Program-made: the position numbers and the translations under genes
Notes under the pieces: generated by a model
What the model was told of the DNA's origin: nothing
Database searches by the model: none
The model's input: the letters and a program-made list of their open reading frames with translations, nothing else
Part shown: one piece after another, positions 1 through 10,134 of the stretch
Position numbering within the stretch: position 1 is the stretch's first letter
Layout of the letters: each line of letters opens with the position of its first letter
Source of the DNA: Nymphaea colorata
Taxonomy: Eukaryota; Streptophyta; Magnoliopsida; Nymphaeales; Nymphaeaceae
Length of the DNA: 64,000 nucleotides
Direction of reading: 5' to 3'
Assembly (NCBI RefSeq): GCF_008831285.2
Contig: NC_045144.1
Coordinates: 16,539,858 to 16,603,857, forward strand

Positions 1-192
1 ATGATCAGAAAAAAATTTTATAGAGCACTTTAAGTTTCTAGTAAGTTCACTAACAGAGAACAAATTTACTTTAAATGATGGTATGCATAACACATTGTCC
101 TTTTTAAAAGACGACATAGATATCTGACCTATTTGATGTACTAAAAGAGTTCTCCCATTTGGTAATGTCACAGGTAGATTACACGGTTTTAA
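1..192 (-). pseudogene. Copia pre-integrase segment, partial
   Basis: The minus-strand translation contains VTLPNGRTLLVHQIGQISM followed shortly by VLCIPSFKVNLFSVSELT. This is the conserved stretch between protease and integrase in plant copia polyproteins (GAG_pre-integrase region). A stop codon near position 190 separates it from the protease segment at 193-642, and the window edge cuts its other end. It has no function of its own. Confidence 0.7.
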
Positions 193-642
193 TTAATGAA
201 GTGCATGCGGATTACAACATGTATGTCGATTGGCTCCCAAATCGATGATCCAAGTAAGAGAATATAAATTAGTTGAACCATTGTTACCTGTGTGAGCTAT
301 ATTACCTGCAAAATTGTTGGTGGACGGCTGATCTTTCATCAAAGATAGAAGTCTGTGATATTGTTCAAGGTTGAAGGCTGGTGCAATGCTCCTAGTATCA
401 TGTCCTCCACTATCTTGACCATAGACGTCCTTAGAGAAGCTGGATTTTAGATCTGGTTTGGTTTGTTTTTTACTGACGTTGGCTGCAATATTCTGTTTAA
501 AGCTGGGATCATAAAGACGATGGCCTGGTGGGTATCTAATCAGCTTGAAGCATTTCCCTTTGATGTGTCCCCAAGCCTTGGCAAAAACTACAGATTGGTC
601 TGGTTTGTCATCCTCCTTTGTTTCGTTGGAAACCAGCACCAT
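193..642 (-). pseudogene. Copia gag C-terminus (zinc knuckle) and protease start
   Basis: A 149-residue open stretch. Near residue 25 it has WGHIKGKCFKL, a remnant of a CCHC zinc knuckle in which the first cysteines are lost. Near residue 130 it has WIIDLGANRHTC, matching the copia aspartic protease motif W-x-x-D-S-G-A-x-x-H with the usual serine replaced by leucine. The altered active site and missing cysteines indicate a decayed copy. It is separated from gag (993-1451) by about 350 bp of broken frame. Confidence 0.7.
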
Positions 643-992
643 TCTCTCGGTATAACCTCTTTTCTTGGTTGGTTTTCATGACAGCTAGGCCAGTAATTGT
701 TTCGTTTGTAGAACTTGAAACACGTGCTTTCCCGTTATTTTTCCTCCTATAGTACTATGGCATAGACTTTGTTTATATTTGGGAGAGGATCAATTAATAG
801 AATCTACCCTCTAATTGAATTGTACGAGTCATTTAGACCCATAAGAAATTGCATAACACATTCTCGTTGAATTTGATTTGAATATGCCTTCATGGCACCA
901 CAAGAACAAATGGGGGTGAGAGAGTAAGAACCAAGTTCATCCCAAAGAGGTTTTAGTTTAGTATAATATGATGCAACAGACATAGTATCTTG

Positions 993-1451
993 CTATAGAC
1001 GGCATATGGAACTCTGGATTTGGAAAAACCAGGGAGCAAGACTTTGTGTGAAACGCTCTTTTAAATCTTGTAAGACTTCTCTAGCATTAGTTGAGTATAT
1101 GATGCTTGCTAAAATATCCTTAGTGACAGAATTTAGGATCCAAGACAATACAAGATTATTACATCTAACCCACATACGGTGGTTCGGATCATTCTTGTTT
1201 GGTTCTATAACAGAACCATCTATGAAACCGACCTTATTTTTTGCTGAGAGGGCCATCACCATGGCTCTACTCCGAGTTCCATAATTCTCCCCATTAAAAC
1301 TTTGAGATACCAAAGCATTTCTAGGATTATCAGAATGATGAATATAAAAGGGATCGGAAAGCACCTGGATATCAGAGCCATTGCTGTTGAGATCTACATC
1401 ATCACCAGACGGACCGCCATGGTTGATCTTGATAGGTGCCCATTCTGCCAT
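993..1451 (-). pseudogene. Copia gag N-terminal domain
   Basis: The frame begins at an ATG (1449-1451) about 10 bp inside the primer-binding site and runs for roughly 150 residues. It contains FNGENYGTRSRAMVMALSAK near residue 70 and VRCNNLVLSWILNSV later on, typical of plant copia gag (DUF4219/UBN2 type: W-x-x-x-N-x-x-V-x-x-W-I). The usual FxGxNYxxWS has RS in place of WS. The frame stops at 993, short of the zinc knuckle, so gag is truncated by mutation. In an active element it would form the virus-like particle shell. Confidence 0.75.
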
Positions 1452-1461
1452 TGAACTCAAT

Positions 1462-1473
1462 GTTCTGATACCA
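1462..1473 (-). other. Primer-binding site for initiator tRNA-Met
   Basis: On the minus strand the bases read TGGTATCAGAAC, one mismatch from the TGGTATCAGAGC that pairs with the 3' end of plant initiator tRNA-Met and primes most copia elements. It lies between the LTR end and the gag start, as expected. Confidence 0.8.
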
Positions 1474-1840
1474 TGTGGAAATTCTCATGATGAACGTAAC
1501 GCCAAGAGGCACCAAGCCGAAATGGCGAGTTGAATAGTTGCACTTTTCATTACACGGTGATATATATAGAAGAATGGTACAACGTCCCATTGCAATGGTA
1601 CAAGGAAAAATGCCTAATGAGAGAGTGCTAAACAAGGAAGGAGAATAAAAAGAAACGTTGGAGTCTTGAACTTTGGAAAAATGAGTTGTTTGGAGTATAC
1701 GACTCTCTAACGTTCAAGACAACCTAGCTAAATTTACAACTAATTTTAACAGAAACAAAGGGAGGACATATTAAAATCATAAGGAAAATAATAGGATGGA
1801 TAAAAGGAATTGACTCAACCAAACATACCTTCCTTGCACA
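1474..1840 (-). repeat. Probable copia 5' LTR (outer boundary uncertain)
   Basis: The inner end reads TG...on the plus strand (the minus-strand ...CA end) directly next to the primer-binding site. A TATA-like tract (tgatatatata) lies near 1558. The outer end is placed near 1840 (plus ...gcaca) only because TG/CA termini fit there. The partner LTR is outside the window, so the length cannot be confirmed. Confidence 0.4.
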
Positions 1841-2084
1841 CTAAGGAAGTCTACCTTTTTATAAATTGAGCTTATTCAGAAATTTAAGTAGCAATACATT
1901 CCAATAGGAAACTCCAAGATACTTGGGGGACAAAGGTAAACTGAGATACTTTGTTGGAAAATTAACTCATTCTGAGATTTACTTACATTAATTTGCATAG
2001 TTGAGCATGATGCAAATTCAATTAATACAACTTCTGCATCTCATTGATCTCCCCTCAGAGTGCAGAACAACAAGGTAACATCAA

Positions 2085-2086
<2 letters not shown>

Positions 2087-2128
<42 letters not shown>
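2087..2128. repeat. (TA)n microsatellite
   Basis: About 42 bp of uninterrupted TA dinucleotides. Confidence 0.95.
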
Positions 2129-2131
<3 letters not shown>

Positions 2132-2247
2132 GCTCCAAGTCCGTCTATATTATTAGACCATCTTAGCATTTTTGTATTCCACATAATAAAGTCTTTATGG
2201 AGCCTCCTATTCGAAACATCCATTACTAAAAAACAATGGAGCATAGT

Positions 2248-2438
2248 GCAATCGGACGGCAAGATGGTTTCAAAGAAACTAAAGATTAGATCGTTATATT
2301 TGATCAATAAGTCCTGTTTATGCTCGATGTTGGTTGAAGTTGGTATGTGGCAATCGGGCGGCAAGATGGTTTTAAATAAATTTAAGATTGGGTCATTATG
2401 TTTCAATATGTCCAATTTATGCTCGACGTTGGTCGAAG
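2248..2438. repeat. Two-copy tandem repeat, period about 102 bp
   Basis: The stretch beginning gcaatcggacggcaagatgg at 2248 recurs as gcaatcgggcggcaagatgg at 2350. Both copies end with a tgctcgaYgttggtYgaag motif. The two halves differ at many positions, so the duplication is old. Frames stay open on both strands only because no stop happens to fall in the repeat; no protein family is recognised. Confidence 0.8.
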
Positions 2439-2439
2439 C

Positions 2440-3830
2440 TTTTGTCCCCATAACAAAAGGCTAAAAGTAGACGAGATCCCACATTTTCTTTTGACAAGAA
2501 CTGCTCTTTTGTTTATTGAGTTCCAATGCGTTGAACTTAAACCATGTAGTAGTACGGCATCCATGTCAAAAAGCAACTTCATGATTTTGTGGCCTACCGC
2601 GCGCCTAATAATTGAACTTCACCTCCTCTTTACGTGATTTACGTCCACGAAAATTTCATATCCTGTTTGGTCAACCAAATAAATATCTAGAAAAAACACG
2701 ACCCTTGACTGCCAACCCCGAATTTTCCGTCATACTTCTCCGTGTACCCTTTTTCATGTTTGTATGTAAACCAGGATAATATGTACCATGTACACATATT
2801 TATAGCTTCGATTCTCTCAAAACCTGTATGGATGTGAATGCATCTGATAGATCCTGATTACACAACAAACTTTGAATTTGTCTAGTACGATCTTCTAAAG
2901 AAATTCGTGTCTGACTACTGATTCAATTTGAAATGTTACCTATAAAATGTTAGATGTTATACTGTCCAAAATAATTTGAATTCCATTATATATAGAATCA
3001 GATTAAGCAAATTTGGAAAAAGTTATCGTGGATTCAAACACAAATCGAGACTGTTAATTAATTATATCCCTAATCATATCTATATATAGAAGAAATTAAA
3101 TAAAAGAACCTTCTCCAAGGGATGTCGGAATCATGTTAATTTCTTTCAATTTAAATCATGTTAAGTTCTTCCAATTTCTATTGTTTTAAAGTAGAACATG
3201 GAGCCTCGATTCTTGGTTTGAAATTAATTGGCAGTTTTAGCTGGGTAGGAGGAATCCACATTCAATTTACCCAATATAAACCCTTCAAGATCAGAACGAA
3301 GAGTTTGTCGTTGGTAAAAATTATCACCGATGTTAGCTTACTAGTAACTACAACTATTAGTGATGTTAGGCGAACCTTGGTGATTGTTTTCATTGACATT
3401 TTATTGTTGGCCATTTAGTATATATATATATATATATATATATGGCACAAATGGATTATATTAATTAAAGAAGAAGTACCGTACAACTTATGTATAGCGC
3501 CCGGAAAATTTCTGCGTGGCCCGCTAGTTCACAATTGTCTTGGTCAAAGGTCAAACTCTTAGTGGCAGCCAAACTTTTTACCGAAAATGAGTTCACTTGG
3601 CGCCCCAACTTAGCCGTACTCGTGTTTGATACTAAAATATTAGTCCAACCCTAGGGAAAAGGTCCCGACGCGGACTGTTATAGAACCATGTCACCGCCTG
3701 GATTCTTTTTTCCAAACAAACAGTCGAAACACTGCATCTTTTACATGTGCATGGGATTGGAAGGTCGAAAAAGGTCTAAAAGTTGCGTGGTGCCCAAAAT
3801 TCACATCCTCACGTGGGCAACTTTTTTTTT
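2440..3830. other. Intergenic, no gene recognised
   Basis: AT-rich sequence with short unrelated open frames and a (TA)n tract at 3417-3443. No conserved protein motif, RNA gene or complete transposon is visible. Confidence 0.6.
3417..3443. repeat. (TA)n microsatellite
   Basis: About 27 bp of TA dinucleotides. Confidence 0.9.
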
Positions 3831-3831
3831 C

Positions 3832-4239
3832 TATGGAGATGTTCATACGCACATAATCATTCAAATCGGATATATCTTCAATCATATTCGTTTTTTCAAA
3901 TATTCAAATTTTCAGATTCAAACTTGGATTTCAATTCGAATAAAGAAAAGTTATATCTGAATCCGAATTTAAAATCCAATTTTACAATCCAAATCTGAAT
4001 CTGAATCCGAATCTAAATTATGAACCGGATTTTGCCAATTTTCAAAATTTAATAGCATTAGATACTGGATATTTGTCTAAAAATGAATCTGATCCGAATC
4101 CAAATCCGATCAGACGCCATTTATGAAATTCGAATTCGATCCGACTTCGTAATCGGATATTAAATTTTTTTTCTTATCTGAATTTTTCGGATCAGTTCGA
4201 TCGGATATCTGATTCAAATCAGACATATTGACATCCCTA
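3832..4239. mobile_element. hAT-like MITE of the TAGGGATGTCAA family, old copy
   Basis: The right end is the intact family terminus ATATTGACATCCCTA. The interior is the family's imperfect repetition of GAATCCGAAT/ATCGGATAT words. The left end is degraded (tatggagatgttca), and no target duplication survives. Non-autonomous; the same family is seen intact at 50699-51165 and 57885-58292. Confidence 0.7.
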
Positions 4240-4734
4240 CATTTATATGTATACGTCTCAAAAGCGTCATTGAGAAGTTGGTTATATGCACCATTTTTGT
4301 CTTCAAATTTTCATGTTGTACGTTGCATAATAACTGAAATGCCCCTAACCTATCAAATTTCAAATCCATAGTAATATGAGATTATTAGAATCTCATCACC
4401 TTCATCCTATCTTAAATCCACAATTTTTTTAGATGTAATATAGAATTAAGATCCTGTTACTGAGATCCTCAGTTTGTTGCACCGAGTGCTACCAACTTTA
4501 AAGAGATATGCACTAATTTCAAGCAAGGATTAAACATAACTTTTATTATCGACCTATATCGTTATTTATTTCATACATTTGGAAGCCATTTTATTTTCGA
4601 AAGAGTGGAAGAAACCGGCCATTTTCTTAGGAACGTCAAGAACTTCTTCGCAAGCATAATGAATTTACAAGTAAAAGAGCATTATATCTTGACTCTTGCT
4701 TAGCAAGCATCCATTGACTGCCATGCAGAAACAT
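4240..4734. other. Intergenic, no gene recognised
   Basis: AT-rich sequence upstream of the first STIG1-like promoter. It shows no similarity to the matching region of the second gene and no coding potential. Confidence 0.5.
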
Positions 4735-5065
4735 CGTCACCACACCAAACACGCAGCTGTCTACCACGTCTGAAAGAAGAAAAATTATCCACATCAAATT
4801 CACCTACATGAACAAACTGTTCTAGTCAAACGACTAGAACTCCGTTCTCCATTTTGAATTTCAACATTTTCTAAGAGTTGGGTAGAAACCCATAATCCCG
4901 ATTTCCTCTATAAAACCCTTCAGAACGCAGATGGTAATATCTCATCCTTTCGGCATACAATCCAGCTTCTTCATTTCCCAGTTTCCATCTTAATTCTTAG
5001 AAATTAAGTTCTACCAAAAAATCTTCCCCAGCTAATCTTCCAACCTCCTTAGCTTCTTAGTGGAA
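4735..5065 (+). promoter_or_regulatory. Promoter and 5' UTR of STIG1-like gene 1
   Basis: A TATA box (ctataaaac) lies at 4908-4916, about 150 bp before the ATG, followed by a long pyrimidine-containing leader. About 84 bp upstream of the TATA box, at 4824-4849, is agtcaaacgactagaactcc. A near-identical word lies 83 bp before the TATA box of the second gene (9203-9229). It contains GTCAAA, a W-box-like core. Conservation between the two genes reaches back to about 4735. Confidence 0.6.
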
Positions 5066-5491
5066 ATGAAATCTTTCACTTCATTGTTCATCATAATATT
5101 GTTCATTGACATCTGCCATTCAGCAGTTGTTAACGGTGATGGTGCTTCCGCAGGAGCTGCAACTGATCACACATCGTCTCTTAGCAGCACTGATACGATA
5201 TCTCGTTTTCTTTCTGGTTCTCCGTCGACCAAAGCTGCCAGTTGCAGGCGATATCCGTTCATTTGCCGGCTTCGCGGCAGCGCCGGGCCGGACTGCTGCA
5301 GGAACTCCTGCGTCAACACCTTCACGGATCGAAGGAACTGTGGTCGGTGCGGGAAGAAGTGCAAACACGGAGAGGCGTGCTGCGGAGGGCAGTGCGTCAA
5401 CTTCTCCTTCAACACAAGCCACTGTGGCCGCTGCTTCAACCGGTGCAGCAATGGAGATTCCTGCTCCTTTGGTCTCTGCGGTTACGCTTAA
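5066..5491 (+). CDS. STIG1-like cysteine-rich secreted protein, copy 1
   Basis: This intronless gene encodes 141 residues, usual for the stigma-specific STIG1 family. Residues 1-19 (MKSFTSLFIIILFIDICHS) are a clear signal peptide. Residues about 20-57 are a variable Ser/Ala-rich segment. The C-terminal part is a dense cysteine module with 16 Cys, including CGRCGKKCKHGEACCGGQC and a second CGRCFNRC, ending in the family-typical SFGLCGYA. STIG1 proteins are secreted to the apoplast; in tomato and tobacco they act on stigma exudate and pollen-tube growth, and relatives act elsewhere. The start is the ATG at 5066, whose context (tggaaATGaaa) matches the second gene. It is GC-rich in an AT-rich neighbourhood. 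An AATAAA lies at about 5713. The gene looks intact; tissue specificity is inferred only from the family. Confidence 0.9.
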   Translation: MKSFTSLFIIILFIDICHSAVVNGDGASAGAATDHTSSLSSTDTISRFLSGSPSTKAASCRRYPFICRLRGSAGPDCCRNSCVNTFTDRRNCGRCGKKCKHGEACCGGQCVNFSFNTSHCGRCFNRCSNGDSCSFGLCGYA

Positions 5492-5743
5492 ATATTGGCG
5501 ATTAGATTCGTTTGCCCATGCACAAAGATTTTCAGAGTTCATTTCATGGTTTTCATTAAGAAGTGCCGATCGATCGATTTGTGCCTGTATCTCTATGATT
5601 CTTTCAATGTAATTTAATTTAATATTTTGATCCATTCTTGTGATTGTCGTCACTATGATTCTTCCAATATACGTTTTCATTTATAGTCCACTCAAAAGTT
5701 GTAGCGTGAATTAATAAATCACTGATGTATAGTTAAATGCAAC
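5492..5743 (+). other. 3' flank of STIG1-like gene 1
   Basis: AT-rich downstream sequence with an AATAAA-type signal at about 5713-5718. It does not align with the 3' flank of the second gene. Confidence 0.45.
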
Positions 5744-5758
5744 TTCGTTCGTGTTCAT

Positions 5759-5985
5759 TTTCTCTCTTTCAAGGGGCATAGCGTAGCTGATCGAGCTAGG
5801 GGCCTATGTTAAGGTAGGTCTCTAGTTTGATTTTCATGTGCTATGTTCCTGTGTCTTAAGGCGGTAGGGCGCGGCACCCAAGCTGAAGGATGCACCGTTG
5901 CTATCGCTGACATCGACGCAGCTCAAAACCCCGAAAGCAGAGGGAATGGGGGGCCTTCGAGCATTCCCCTTGCTCACCCGAGACC
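5759..5985 (+). other. GC-rich inserted fragment between direct repeats, exon-like
   Basis: About 227 bp of unusually GC-rich sequence lies between two copies of a direct repeat sharing an exact 14-mer (tcgttcgtgttcat at 5745-5758 and 5986-5999), each followed by a CT-rich tract. Inside, after an AG that could be a splice acceptor (near 5860), one plus frame stays open to the right repeat and includes AEGCTVAIADIDAAQNPESR. It resembles a captured exon, but I cannot name the parent gene. Confidence 0.45.
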
Positions 5986-6012
5986 TCGTTCGTGTTCATC
6001 TCTCTCTCTCTA

Positions 6013-7548
6013 TCTTTAAATGAAATTTTGAAAAAACCTCAAGGTTTTTAGAAATTATGAAAATTAAGGCAACGTTTGTTGTAACTGTATATACATTGTC
6101 ATGTGTCTGAAATGAATATATAATTCTTTAGATTCGTTGTGAATAGGAGCATTGTCTATTTTTTTTTTTTAATTGCAAGTACTTCAAATTAAATTGTCAT
6201 TGAGCTTTCCACCGCCAAGTGATCTTTCTGCAGTTTAAGGGGCTGATCTTTTACCTCTTTGAATGTCAAAAATATTATAATTTGTGGTACATGTTTTCTA
6301 CTTAATAAAGCATGAGAAACACATTTATCAACTTAAACTGACATTGTTGCATCGGCATTTGCTAGACTTAAGATAGGCATATTATGTATAACGAAGAAAT
6401 GGGTATGAGGACACAGCTGCCTTTTTTTATATTTTTTATTTTTAAGCTGGGCATCGGGCCGGATACCTAGGTCTTTTCGGTATCTACCTCGCAACAGACT
6501 GAGCCAGGCTGGGACCGGCTTTTGGGTATCTAGCATGAAAGGGGTTCGCCCAGGCTTTTGAAAATAACTTGCTTGGAATGGTTTAGGACTACCCCGTTCC
6601 GGCTGGCCAAGCCTGACTTCGTAACAGACGGGGCCGGGCTGAGCCGAGCCCTACTTTTCTTGGTTGTTGCTGAGGAACATTTGAGCTGAATTGACAAAAA
6701 AAAAAAAAAAAAAAACTTGATTGGGTCAATTTAAGAGGTGGAGGATTGCAGCAAAAGTAAATAAATAAATAAAAGCAAGCTTAGATCAGCACCTGCTTAA
6801 GAAAATAATTTAATCGAAATATCAAGATAACGTGAACTTCCTACTAGAAAAGGAAAATCACAAAAAACACTCTCAACAACTGATTATTTTACGGAAGCGC
6901 ACTATTCCCACATGTACGCTTTCTTACCAGTGCTGTGAATAAATGTCATCTATTTTTATTTTTTTCATTTTTAGACCAATTTAAAATAATACGCTGTCAA
7001 TTTGCATGGCCAGACTTATACATACATAGGGATCACATATTGGCCACGCTGCATCGGTACTTGGGAAATTATTCCAACCCCTACCTAGTTTGCAATACTT
7101 GGGAAATTATTGGCTACATTTTTCCTTTTCAAACAAAAGCAAAAGTTCCTTTGTGGTTGATTGCCATCCTTGAAATGGTTGCAGCTGAACAGGCGGTGAG
7201 ATGTAATTTCTTCGAAGAACAGCAGCTATGTTTGTAAACCAGCAAAAATTTGAGCGTGTATTTGCAATTTTTTTGAAGGAAACTTTTGCTATGAGTTTTT
7301 CAATGATCTGCTGAAGCTTTGTATATGTATTGCCATCACCACAAGATGGGCGCCTTACTTTCCTAATTAGTTGACAATTGCATGCAGGTGGTCCATGTCA
7401 AAATCGCCGCGGATAAATGCCACTTTTTGCCAAAAACGGGTTCCCCCTCACTATCATAGAACACCTTCTGACTTCCAACGCGGCTGCTTCTACCTAAAAT
7501 ATTATTAATAAAATATAAGAGAGAGGACTCTGAGTATCCTTTCAACGG
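6013..7548. other. Intergenic, no gene recognised
   Basis: AT-rich sequence. A degenerate GC-richer patch at about 6445-6650 contains repeated gggccgg/gagcc words of the kind seen in interspersed repeats elsewhere in the window, and a 20-bp poly-A run lies at 6696-6715. No coding region is supported. Confidence 0.5.
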
Positions 7549-7819
7549 GGTGTTTGATCACGTCAGCTCTCAATTTCAAGGTGACTTGAGATCACTACGG
7601 AGGTGTTTGCCTATTTCAGATTTGAAATCACGGATCTGATTAGATTTAACATAACATGCTTTATTGATACGGTAAAATATTCATAATAAAATTTACCGTT
7701 CATCAAATTAAGATTTTTATTGCACTTCTTTTTATTAAAAAAAAAGTAGGATTTAAGTTTGGAGGGCGGAGGATTTGATCATAAGTCCATGGTTATCAAA
7801 TTTAAGACTATCAAACACC
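7549..7819. mobile_element. Possible MITE with GGTGTTTGAT termini
   Basis: The word GGTGTTTGAT at 7549 is matched by its reverse complement ATCAAACACC at 7810. A nested second copy of the left word (AGGTGTTTG) lies at 7601. The spacing of 271 bp (or 220 bp) and AT-rich interior suit a MITE. No clean target-site duplication is visible, so this is tentative. Confidence 0.35.
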
Positions 7820-9111
7820 TCTAAACATCTTATATCCAAGAACTTACGTCAGAGCCCCTCCCATCAAGTCTGAATATAATGTCTTAGCCATATAATGAGG
7901 ATTTCAAATTCCCTTAAGCTCTTCTAGAAAGAGTCACCAGATCTAAATTGCTGATGTTCAAACATGCCAAGATAGTTCCGAACTCCACCTCCTAAAGCAG
8001 ATGACGCATAGTCTAGTTGGCACCCTTTTTTTTGAGTTAACGTTCCCCTTTCTTAAATCAGTAGCTGCTAACTTTGCAATAAAGTATGAAGAATTCTCTT
8101 TCTCTCATACATAATCGCTGGAACATCAATTCTATGCCATTAGATGGCCCAGATTTGGTCTGTCTCTCCATCAGTCTCTGTCCCTTCTTGTTCCTCCCTC
8201 TCCGATGGTTGCCCCATGCCATTGCCGTCACCCCCACCCGCAAGCACCAGTGATGCGGAGGGGGAGCTACCGGGGTTCTCAAGGATGGAAGCGAGAGTTC
8301 TCTAGGTTGTGACATGATGGGAGGGGAGTTGCCGGGGCTCCCGTCCCTTCCACCGACAATCGAGGATGGTAGGGGCGGAGCCAAGATTTTTTTTAGGAGC
8401 GGGCCAAACTCTACGTGGATCGGGCCAATTGGAGCGACGGATAGGGGACAGGGCCCTTGAAGGCCCTACCCCTACTGTTGTGCCCCTACGGCTGGCTGTC
8501 GATATAGTGACAGAGGAGCAGCACATTAAAAAAAAATAAAAAAATCAAAGGGATGCTTTTGGTTTGAGTATGATTTTGAATGTTAGAGATTATATATATA
8601 TATATACTTATTTATTTATATTTATTATTTATTTATAATGAGCGAATGGTGACTCTGGTTATCACGGAGCTCATTGTTGGTGATCGTCTAAAATAAAAAT
8701 AAAGAGAAAAAAGTTTAAATTAATATTGATTAACATAATGGTTTTCTTTATTTTACTCTCAACCATTTATCACTATCACCCTCATAAGCGACTCTAGTCA
8801 CTCTCAATACCAATTCAATTTTTTTATATATAAAATAAATTGGTATTGCGAAAATCAAATTTAACATGTCGAAAAGGTCATATGTTTGGAGCTTGAAACG
8901 ACCAATTTGCATTTTTCTTAAGAAAAAACAGCCAAAAAATTAGGAGCTGGGAAAATTATTTGTTATGTAAATTACCTAAATGCCCTTCACACAAGATTGT
9001 TTGAGACGTCTAACTTAACACCGAACACCGACCATACTTTTCTTAAGGAAGAGTACAAACCTAGCGTTTAAAATCAATTTACTTTGTTATTCAAAAACCG
9101 TTGCCCACAAA
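7820..9111. other. Intergenic with degenerate repeat pieces
   Basis: It contains a GC-rich stretch (8170-8480) with a ggggcggagccaag word at about 8374 that belongs to the GGGGCGGAGCCA interspersed family. AT-rich sequence with short TA tracts near 8592 follows. The open frames here have low-complexity composition and no recognised domain. Confidence 0.5.
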
Positions 9112-9434
9112 TGCCAAACTTGCAGTTGTGCGCTGCGCCGCGTGTGAAAGAAGAAAAGCGGAACCCAAACTACTTTATCCATTTCAAACAATATATACTT
9201 CCAGTCAAACGACTACAACTCCGTTCCTCGTTCCGAATTTCTTCATTTTCTAAAGGTTGGTAGGAAACCATAATCTTCCTCTCCCATATAAACCCCTCAA
9301 GAGCGCCCGAGAATTTCATCGTCCGACGCTCGTTCGTTAACAATCACTTCCCTCCTAATCTCAGAACGTTCACGTTCTGCCAAAAATCCTCCCCAGCCAG
9401 CTGATCTTTCATCTTCCTTAGCTTCTTACAGGAA
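9112..9434 (+). promoter_or_regulatory. Promoter and 5' UTR of STIG1-like gene 2
   Basis: A TATA box (catataaac) lies at 9286-9294. The conserved word agtcaaacgactacaactcc lies at 9203-9222, 83 bp upstream. The region aligns over most of its length with 4735-5065 of gene 1, including gaaagaagaaaa, ccataatc and the leader just before the ATG, so the promoter was duplicated with the coding region. Confidence 0.6.
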
Positions 9435-9854
9435 ATGAAATCTTTCACTCTATTGTTCGTCGTGATCGTGTTCATCGATATCTGCCATTCGTCATACGGA
9501 AGCGGCAATCTTGGCAGCAATGATGCTTCTTTAGGAGCTGCAAGTAATGAATCCATATCTCGTTTACTTGCTCAATCAGCTCACGCCAAAGCCAGAGGTG
9601 CGAGTTGCAAGAAATATCCGTTCGTTTGCCGACTTCGCGGCAGCGCCGGGCCGGACTGCTGCAAGAGCCACTGCGTCAACACCTTCACCGATAAAAGCAA
9701 CTGTGGCCGGTGCGGGAAGAAGTGCAAGCACGGAGAGACGTGCTGCGGAGGGCAGTGCGTCCACCTATCCTTCAACAAAAGCCACTGCGGCCGCTGCTTC
9801 AACAGGTGCAGCAATGGAGATTCCTGCTCCTACGGTCTCTGCGGTTACGCTTGA
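9435..9854 (+). CDS. STIG1-like cysteine-rich secreted protein, copy 2
   Basis: This intronless gene encodes 139 residues and is a tandem paralogue of the gene at 5066-5491. The signal peptide (MKSFTLLFVVIVFIDICHSS) is followed by a variable segment that diverges from copy 1 with small length differences. The 16-Cys module, CGRCGKKCKHGETCCGGQC then CGRCFNRC and the terminal SYGLCGYA, keeps every cysteine. Several 25-30 nt runs are identical to copy 1 in the GC-rich cysteine module, while the N-terminal half and flanks differ much more. It is intact, with the ATG in the same context as copy 1. Family knowledge predicts an apoplastic protein of stigma or other secretory tissue; the ligand or partner cannot be seen from sequence. 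Confidence 0.9.
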   Translation: MKSFTLLFVVIVFIDICHSSYGSGNLGSNDASLGAASNESISRLLAQSAHAKARGASCKKYPFVCRLRGSAGPDCCKSHCVNTFTDKSNCGRCGKKCKHGETCCGGQCVHLSFNKSHCGRCFNRCSNGDSCSYGLCGYA

Positions 9855-10134
9855 TTCTTGGTGGCCATGCATAAAGATTATACAGGGTCATTTGTTGTTC
9901 CTTAAAATGTGCCGATAGAGTTGTGGTTGTGTAGGTCGAATCCTCGATTTAATTAATTTATTCATATAATTGTGTTCATCTGTATAATGGCCTGATGATT
10001 CTTTGATGTATTAATGTTATTAAAATTGTTTCGATTTGGTGTTGATCACTGTGCATTTGGTGATGCAGCTGCTTCTCCTCATTATAAATTTGTAACGTGA
10101 ATTTAAATTGTTTTTATGGTAATCTCTCTGTCTG
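9855..10134. other. 3' flank of STIG1-like gene 2
   Basis: AT-rich sequence without coding potential. It ends where similarity to the tails of array units 1 and 2 begins (ttgagaggcgtcggtt). Confidence 0.5.

Larger units (their letters stand above)
1..1840 (-). mobile_element. Decayed Ty1/copia LTR retrotransposon, 5' part
   Basis: Reading on the minus strand from high to low coordinates there is a probable LTR, a primer-binding site, a gag reading frame, a zinc knuckle plus protease segment, and a pre-integrase segment that runs off the left edge of the window. This is the order of a Ty1/copia element. Stops and frame breaks separate the coding pieces, so the copy is dead. Integrase, reverse transcriptase and the second LTR would lie left of the window and cannot be judged. 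Confidence 0.8.

Noticed and set aside
463-681. Plus-strand open frame across the copia fragment
   Set aside because: It is the shadow of the minus-strand gag/protease sequence and has no domain of its own.
5106-5680. Longer open frames (168 and 186 codons) on both strands over STIG1 gene 1
   Set aside because: They are shadows produced by the high GC content of the cysteine module. The STIG1 frame has the signal peptide, 16 cysteines and conservation with the second copy.
8058-8526. Minus-strand open frames of 74-108 codons
   Set aside because: Low-complexity Pro/Ser-rich translations over a GC-rich dispersed repeat; no motif, start context or conservation.
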